Below, piece by piece: positions 49,901 to 58,900 of a stretch of DNA of 64,000 nt (position 1 is the first letter of the stretch; the number at the start of each line of letters is the position of its first letter). This stretch comes from Spirometra erinaceieuropaei. Its lineage: Eukaryota; Platyhelminthes; Cestoda; Diphyllobothriidea; Diphyllobothriidae. The notes beneath the pieces are model-generated. The model had not been told where the DNA came from. It searched no databases and saw only the letters and a program-made list of their open reading frames with translations. The position numbers were made by a program, and so were the translations under genes. The stretch lies in contig CACRXP010000011.1 of assembly GCA_902702965.1 (NCBI GenBank), positions 2,335,899 to 2,399,898 of the forward strand, in the 5' to 3' direction.

Positions 49901-52900
49901 ACGATGTAGATCTTTGCCTTCCAAACGCGCCATCCTCCCCCATATGCGTTGTTTTCATTAAGCGCACGGTACCTATTAACACTCTCACAGAGATTGCTGG
50001 AGATAGGTGACGGGGGTTATGTCATTCTGTGGCCAGCAAACACTAATCTGCGTCTGTCTCGACATTTTCAGCTGACTCAAGCCTGGGAAGAGAAGAAAGC
50101 CGTGGCTGGGGCCTCACCGTCTCAGCCTTGCTCCCCAGTTCCCGGTGCAGTGATCAACCCCCTACCCAGAAGGCCCCGGGAGCGCATCGAACTGGTCCGT
50201 GTGGAAAATATGGAACCCTACAAGAAGTACTTCGCCGCATTGGACAAACTGAAACGCGACGCCAAGTCTCGAGATAGAAATGCAAATGGTTAGTGGTCGG
50301 TTTCGCCTTTTGTTCATATTCATTAGCGATTTATTACCTCAAATGAGCCTCCTTTTTGAGCCGTCTGCTGACCTTTTTCGGTTGAAGTAGTCGATCGTAA
50401 GTCCCCAAAAACGTACAAGAATGTTCAAAGGAGCCATGACAGTAACGAAATATTTTTAAACGACACAATCAACGCTAACTACTAACCATTTGCAGTCCGT
50501 GTGGAAATATGGAACCCTATAAGAAGTACTTCGCCGCGACGTCAAGTCTCGAGATAGAACGGTGAATGATTAGTAGTCAGTTTCGCCTGTTGTCTGTCTT
50601 CTGTTTGCGCCATCTGCTGGTCTTTCCCGGTTGAAGTCGTCAATCGTAAGCCCCAAAGACCATAGAAGAATGCTCAAAGGAGCCGCGACGTGAATGACAT
50701 GTCTACAAACGACACAATCAACGCTGAACTACTGGCCGCTGTCACTGTTCCGCAGTAGTGCCAGTGCGTTCTTTATGATAGCGGGAATCGACAACACCGT
50801 CCAAACGGCGTTCTGTCTTGCACCATTAAGATATGGCGCACTGACGTTCCTGAACGTGCTCCTAGCACAGCGCCTGAGAAATCTGGGTATCAGTGCATTT
50901 GTCAGCGTTCAAGATGTGACCGTTCGACCACCTCAAGCGACTGCATTCCCCGCCTGCCCAATAGAGTTGGCGCAGGGACGGTTACTTGAGTGTGTGAACA
51001 AGTTCGTAGTGCGTCAGTCTATCGCATTCTCTGTTTCCACACCCGTATGGATCCGATAACGAAACAATGACGCGATGATCGGAGGCGGGCTCGAGTGCGG
51101 TGGCTGACAAGGCTTAACAGTCCGTTTACGCGTACCACGCACGGCCTGGTTCCTGCAGAATGTATGAGGCTTCCACAAAGGCGGCTCAGCCCTCAGATGA
51201 TCAAGAGCGTCAATGGGGACTGCATTGAAAAGGAGCCATTGCAGCCTGATTCGCAGTCCTGGGAATGATCGGATTATCTCATCAGTTGACAGCCTTCCAA
51301 GACACGGCATTCGAGCGCATCAGATTCGTTTTAGTGAGGAATACGCTGGGATGCCGTGCGGACCGATTCCCCAGTGTCCACTTAACTCTCTCTCTCTCTT
51401 CCCTCTGCCATGCACCAGCAACCTGCTGGGGCCTGTTCATCAGCTGATGACGGGATTGGATGGTGGGACTAACGCAGCCTGCGGGTCTGCCTTTAGGGGG
51501 TGACACATACGCACATGCACGGCAGTACATATACGCACGTGTGAACCCAGCACAGCTCGGTAAACACGTGTCAAGAGTCAGTCTGAAGACCATCTAGGCC
51601 CAGCCCTGTTGCGGGGCCTAGCGTCCACTTTAGCTCCCTAGGCACAGGCCGCGTATTTTATCGTAAATTGGAAAATCAGAAGCGCAACGGGAGCTTAGTA
51701 GGCATAAATGGTAGAGAGTCAGTGGAAGTTCTTCGCTTTTTGTCCCGAAAATGATTCCAGATGGGGAGAGCTCCTACTCTTTAATTTATATATTTAAACT
51801 GAGTTATTGCCTCACTCATGAACGACTCTCGCTACTCCTCTCGAGCCGCTTAATGGATTCCTTTGCCTAGACGCAGTCCTCAGTCGTACCTTGTGGCAGT
51901 CTAGGATGTGAGATCAACTTAAACCACGCACAATAAGTTCGTTTCGTCTAGTGTCAGAAGTCAGGGAGCTGTGAGGACTAGTTGATTCTGTATACAGGGC
52001 AGGTTGCCGTAAGTTGGCCGTTTGTTTGCGACAGAGATAAGCGTCCGTTCACGCAGAGTGTCAGTCGCGGTGTGTTGTTTTCGCGGGCGTGTCTGGGTCA
52101 GCAGGAGGGGGTGACTGGCTGAGTGTTGGTCGTGTGATTGGACAAATTAGGGGAGGAATAGGGGCGCATGCGCACAATGCCTTACGGGTATCAAGCCAGG
52201 GCGTTAGACGCGCGTGAGGTGATGAAAGTTTGTGAGGTCAGCCGACAGTCACTGAAGTTGGACCGGAGGTGTCTGAGTGTTAGCCGGCGGGGGTGGCCGT
52301 GTGTCAACAGCTATCACAGCCATTGTTCGACGAAACGGAGACTGGAGCGGCTGCTACAAACTTTCGTTATATTTTTTGGGGTGAAGAATTATTTCCTCGA
52401 TTTCGCCAGCCCATAATGTCGCTATGGAGACGAGAAGCCTTACCAAAATAACAGAGCTATGCTAAAAGGGGGCATATGTACCGATTACAAACGTTTTCAC
52501 CTATCAAACGCATCCTAAAGCCTGGAAACAGGAAATGCAGCTTTCAAAATTGTGCTGTAAGGTAAATTTACAGACACATAGTATTTAAAAACGGTCGTAA
52601 ATATTGGCTTGACCGGCAGGGCTGAGCTGTACATATATTACACACTTTGACACATTAATTACGACTGTCTCGAGAAATGACGGCTGTTAACGACAAATGG
52701 AACTTGGACAGATGCTACAAACATCCTCATAGCTGCCAAACCAATTTAATTTTCGACCTCGGTTATTGTGGATTGGAGCTATTTGAGATATACCTAAAGA
52801 CACCGATGGTAATTTGCCTGTGGAGCCTGCATGACGCCTACATCAGAAACAGTAAATCCGGCATAAACCTAAAAAGTTATTATTTTTCAGGACCTAATGT

Positions 52901-55900
52901 GTCCTGCATGAGCAGTCATCAACGACGTGCACTTTATTCTGAAATACTCTGTCTTTTCTGTTCTTTGCATAGGCGTGCAGTATGATTCTGAGTTTAATGA
53001 TGCGCGTGTGTATGCGATTCATTTGAAGGAACAGTTTGTTTTGGCCTTTTTGAGCGAAGCAGAATCAACCGTAGTGAATTTAGTATAGTCGTTGTTGTTT
53101 ACTTTACGCAATGCAGATGAAAGTTGATTGTTTGAAAAGAAGAGCCTCTGAAGAGGTGCCCACCGTTTTATCACATTCACTTCCAGCTTTCACAATTGTG
53201 CGGGCGTAATTAAATGCACGCGCAAGGTGCCTATCCCCGTCGCCTAAAAGCCAGCAACCAGAGGATGGGGCTGTCATTTTGTAGGTGCCCGCTTGCGCGT
53301 CGGTGCATTCGTAACCATGACGACGTGCCTTGGCAACTTGCTCATTAGAAGAAAACGACGAGTCACAAGTCGGACGCTAACCAAAAGCTCCCATAGCAGG
53401 CGGCAGTGGTTTCCAAATTGTACAGTCACCTTTTGTTCTCCTTCTTCCTCCACCAAGTTTATGAACCGCCAGCCCGAGACGTCTCCCTTTCCGTGTGGGC
53501 ATAAAATTACCTGTTCCAAGATGACGACATTATTGATAAACACGTCTGGCTTTAATGGCTTTAGGGAACTAAATCCACAGCCTCATTGTGTAGTATATGA
53601 ACAGACATGGTTTACAAACAGAAAGGGTAGGTGGGCTAACTCATGAAATGTCAACCGAAATTCCGAAATGCGTTTTCGTTTCGAAAAGATTAAATAAGTT
53701 GGGTTGTAAAATTAGTCAGCCTGCAACATGATTCTATAATAAGGCAATACCTCAGGATGCCGGCTTTCGAATGAACATCCTGCCGGCTGCATGCAAAAAC
53801 GATACTCTGTAAAACATGACGATTTAAACAGCATGCATTTTTCTCATTGATTTGGATGCCCTTATAAATTCAATTATATTTCATAGAAAGTATGCATAAA
53901 AATATTTATTCCTTCACTCATACGGTAGAAAATTACGTCTTCTTTCAATTTTACACTCGAAGGAAGGGTATAATTTGGTTTTATACAACTTTTCCAATTC
54001 CCGAACAATTTTGAACCCAACCTACCGTTACACTTGCATTCAGGGTTCCAAAACTACAAGCCGTATATTTTCCGCGTACGGAAAACCACACATTTCTCTA
54101 CAATAATAAAAGGGGACCATACAGGGTGCATAAAATTTAGCAGCGGATTTGATCCATAGTGTGAACTTAACAAGCCACATTGGTAAATGCAGAGACACGA
54201 CGATTTATGAACGGCCATTTCACGGTATTTAAAAATGCCACAATAAGAAACTTTTTAAAAACCGAATGCTACCCTTCCATCAAGCATAAAATTGGGAGAG
54301 ATGTAATTATCTACCGAATGAGCGAAAGAATGAATGCTTTTATGCATATTTTCCACGAAATGTTATTGGATTTTAGGGGCGTTGAAAATCAATGAGAAAA
54401 ATTCATGCTACCTAAGTAGTCGTTTCTTACAGAGTGTAGTTTTTGCATGCAGCCGGCAGGAAGTTCATTCGGAAGCCGGCATCCTGAGGTAAGTGAAATA
54501 TCATAGAATTATCTTGCAGGCTGACTAGTTTTACAACCCCACTTAATTCATCTTTTCGAGACGAGAACGCATTTTGGAATTTTGATTGACATTTCATGAG
54601 TTCGCCCACCTACTATAAACGAAAATAACGTGACCGTGGTCTTCAATAAGCTAGCCTAACCGAACGACGAAATACGAGTATTCCGTCGTGCAATAAATAT
54701 CGGGTAGGACTGACTTATATGGCCCCCTTAACAGGATATGGAAATAGAAACGCCCCGTCAAAGTAATAAGGGTTGACCTGCGCATAATTCCGGAAAGGAC
54801 AAAATATTCCAGTTTCTTAACTCCAATAATAACCTTAGTATGAAACTAAGCCGTTGCTCAAATCTTGACCCGGACCCTAAACTAAACCTCGACTCTGCAG
54901 TTAACACTAGTCCCCACAGTAACCTAAAGTTGCTCCTGACTCACCTTAGACTAACCTTAGACGTAGCACTTAGCCTAACCTTAGCCCTAACCTTAAATCT
55001 ATCTTTAATTTCAGTGTAAGTGGGCTCAAAGCCACCTGTAAAGCAGGAGGTACCTATTCCAATTTTCCACCGACCGCTTAAGTGGGGTTACCATATTGGT
55101 TATCTTGCGGCCCATTCCCGGCCTTTCTATGTACTTATATTCTGCCGCCTGTGAAAAGCGCACGCCTTTTCTATTGCGTTTATGGCACCCTTATAAAGTA
55201 AAGTGTGTTGCGTGGAAAATGTGTTCAGAATATTCTTTCCCGTGCTCATTGGTTGCAAATCACGTCTACTCTGTGAAAGGATATGTTTAGGTTTTAAAAA
55301 GCTTTTCGATTCCGGTCTGCAGTTGCATTTGCGTTTAGGGTTTAGAGTCTAGAAGCTGCATTACTTACATGTAAGAGAGATCATACATTTATCTCTGCCT
55401 TTAAGAAGATACCTTACTAATGGTAGATGAGTGTTCATCGATCGTTTTTACGGAAGGCACTCGTTCCGTTGTGCCTTACAGGCTCTCTTTCGAGCCCGAC
55501 CAGCAACCGCACAGTGGCGCGCGATATAGACAGAATAGTAGTACCGACAAAGACAAAGGAGATTGGAACGGCCATTTATGACTCATTAGTCGTCGTCAGC
55601 CGGTCATACCCAAACCCGAAGTGTTCGACACCTAAGACTCGATCCCGCGACCAGCTGGTTAAAAGTCCAACGCTTGTAACTGCCGATCCACGGGCTCGTT
55701 GTCCTGCCGGTTTCGATCGGGTATACGCAATGGTAGAGGGGCGCTCACCCTATTGAGTTCCATAGAATTTTGCGATGGATGTGAACTACATTGTATATTT
55801 CTTTAGCAGCAGTGATAAACAGACAGATGCGTGCCATTTGAACGTCTTAAAAAATCTCACAATTGCGAAATTTTTTAAAACTGAGACCTGTGCCTTTCCT

Positions 55901-58900
55901 TGGCTTACAAAATGTAAAGAAGGCGTGATTTGCTTCTACATGAGTACACAATCATATTTTTAACATGTTTTTTCAATAAAATATGTTTGAATTTATAGGG
56001 GCATCGAAAATTAGTAGAATAAATGCACGCAGCTTAAGTGGTCACTTTTTGCCGAGTGCGGTATTTGCAGGAGGCTGAAAAGAGATGAATTTAAAAATCG
56101 GCACTCTGATGTGACTGAAATATTCTGTGATTATGCAGCATGATAACCCATATTGCAATCCCACTTAAGCATATCACAATCAAAAACTCATTTCAGGATT
56201 TCAGTTAACAGTTCGTGAGATGGTTCAGCAACCGCACATTTTCGCAGGTCGTTGTACAACGACTAGCCGCCAATAATTTAGAGCTGTTAACTAAGAGAAC
56301 GGGGGAGCCCAGTGTGTCGTGTTTGGTTTATTTTCTGACGCCAGCTATTCGTGCTTCGAGCACAGGCAGGAAAGACCTATGATCTAAACCGTGGTGTTTT
56401 TTCACACTACTTTGAATATTCGCGTCTGAGAAGGCATGTGACAATGTCCCAAGTTATGGAGCACCCGACTTAATGACGAATCTAAGTGAGTCTGGCAGTC
56501 TTCTGGTGGGTTCTAGGTGGACTACTTAGGAAATCCTGCTTGAGCCGTCAACTTGCTGTATCAGATTTGGTGAATTCCATACGGTGCAGTAGGCTGGGAG
56601 GTTAACGTGACCCAATTGTGATTAAAATCAGGTCGTCCGGCGGAGCCTCGTAGCTCTGAGGGCTAGGGCGTTGGCTGTACCTAAGCCTTCCCCTTGCTGT
56701 CGTGGGTTCGAATCCCACCGAGACGACGAGTGTTTCACAGTTAGGTCAAGATAAATAATTCAAGTTGGACTTCAGAATCAGATCCTTCGCTCGAAGCACA
56801 TGTCCGGGATAATATCCGTGCTGGGGTTATCATGGAACAAGTGGTATTTGTTCCTCACTGCCTGCTTGTTGGTATAGCGTGAATATTGCGCAGTTATTCC
56901 GCCGGAGCTGACGAATTTCAGCTGAAATATCCTTATCGACTTTTGGACTGAGCCGGAAAAGGTCTTTCTCGAAAGATTAACTCCCAGTTCACTACTACAG
57001 TGGGTGAGCTAACTCCTGAAATGTCAACTGAAATTCCGAAATGCGTTTTCGTCTCGAAAAGACTAATTAAGTAGGGTTGTAAAACTAGTCAGCCTGCAAC
57101 ATAATGCTATAATATTTCAGTTACCTTAGGATGCCGGCTTTCGAAAAAACTTCCATCCGGCTGCATGCAAAAACTACACTCTGTAAAAAATGACTACTTA
57201 TGTAGCATGAATTTTTCTCATTGATTTTCGATGCTCCTAAATGTCTAATTATATTTCATGGAAAACATTCATAAAAATATTTATTCCTTTGCTCATTCGG
57301 TAGATACTTACGTCTTTTTCTAATTTTATACTCAAAGGAGGGACATAATTCGGTTTTCAAAAACTTTTCTAGTTCCAGAATAATTTTGAACCCGCCCTAC
57401 CGTCATGCGTGGATTCAGGGTTTCCAAACTACAAACCGTATATTTTCAGCGTACGGAAAAGCACACATTTCTCTACGGTAATAAAGGGGAGCATATAGGG
57501 TTCATAAAATTCAGTAGTGGATTTGAACCATATTGCAACTTTACAAGCCACATTGGTAAATGCAGAGATATGACGATTTATAAACGGCCATTTCAGGGTA
57601 TTTAAAAGTCTCACAATTAGAAACTTTTTGAAGACCGAATTATACCCTTCCTTCGAGTATGAGATTGGAAGAGGACGTGATTTTCTACCGAATAAGTAAA
57701 AGAATGAATATTTTTATGCATGCTTTCCATGAAATATCATCGGACTTTTAGAGGCATCGAAAATCAGTGCGAAAAATTCATGCTATTTAAGCAGTCATTT
57801 TTAACAGAGTCTAGTTTTCGCCTGCAGCCGGAAGTTCATTCGGAAGCCGGTCTCCTATGGTAACTGAAATATTATAGAAGCGCTTGCTTTGTTTGCAGCA
57901 GTACCATATCTAATAAACGACTCCAGACCTGGCTTGCCGTAGTAGCGGGTCCTTAGTTCCTATTGCCTTGGTCTGAGTGGTTTCATCTGACCGGTGTGTC
58001 ACCTCGATCTCGAGTCGTGCGAAAAGGCGACTGACAGCTCTCGAGACGTTCTTAGCGTGGTGATGTACTCATCAATATCTGGTCTCGTGCGATCTGGTCC
58101 CGTTTTTAGCGTGCTTCAATACTCATCGAACATGCTGTCTACGGCCATCATAGCCATGTCTGGCGTCCTTGACCGAGGCCCCATTGCGTCAAGATCATTC
58201 GCCCTCGCAGTGAGCGGTTCCAGACCCCCTGACCTGCGAGCAATCGACTGACTCCAGCTGGGACGCACATGCATCCACGGCGTCACAGCTGCCCATGCGT
58301 CACGTGAACATCGACCCTCGACAAATCGACACACACCACCCTCGAACCTCCAAAAGCAGCTGCCACCACTGTCTAGTGGACACTCAGATACGACTGGACG
58401 CAGCCAACATCAGACTTGGCTTCATCAGCGGCCACTGCCGCCCTAAAGGACAATTCGCAATGAACCCCTCATTCTGGTGACGTCTGTCTTCTCCTTAGAA
58501 GTCGGGATATGGCCTGATGATTGGAGGACTGAGTGCACTCTCACCGCTCAGACGCGACAAACGGATTTTATTTCGACAACCTTGTCCTCCTGTTGTCTGG
58601 AGTGCATTTCAACATTATCGATAGTGCTCTTCGCAAATGCGTTTGCAGCCCAACCATTGATTGCTAATGCAAACCGAGTATTTCTATGGTGGTTGCCACC
58701 CCCCTGAAAAGTACTCTATCGAGCACGACCACCCGTCAGCTAGAAGCGGGAAACCTTGTCGAGCAAGTGATCAGTGCGCTCATAACGACAGGCAGTAAGT
58801 GCAAAACAGTAGTATATACATTGTGCTTTGGTAGAGGGGCGTTCACCTATCGTTATTACGGAACTCACTCGTTCCGTTGTGTCTTACGGGCTCTCTCTCG

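Noticed and set aside
56640..56735. Functional tRNA gene
   Set aside because: The B box is perfect, but acceptor pairing is incomplete and the spacer between the D and T arms is too long. Diverged relatives at 10.3, 14.9 and 23.0 kb point to a SINE.
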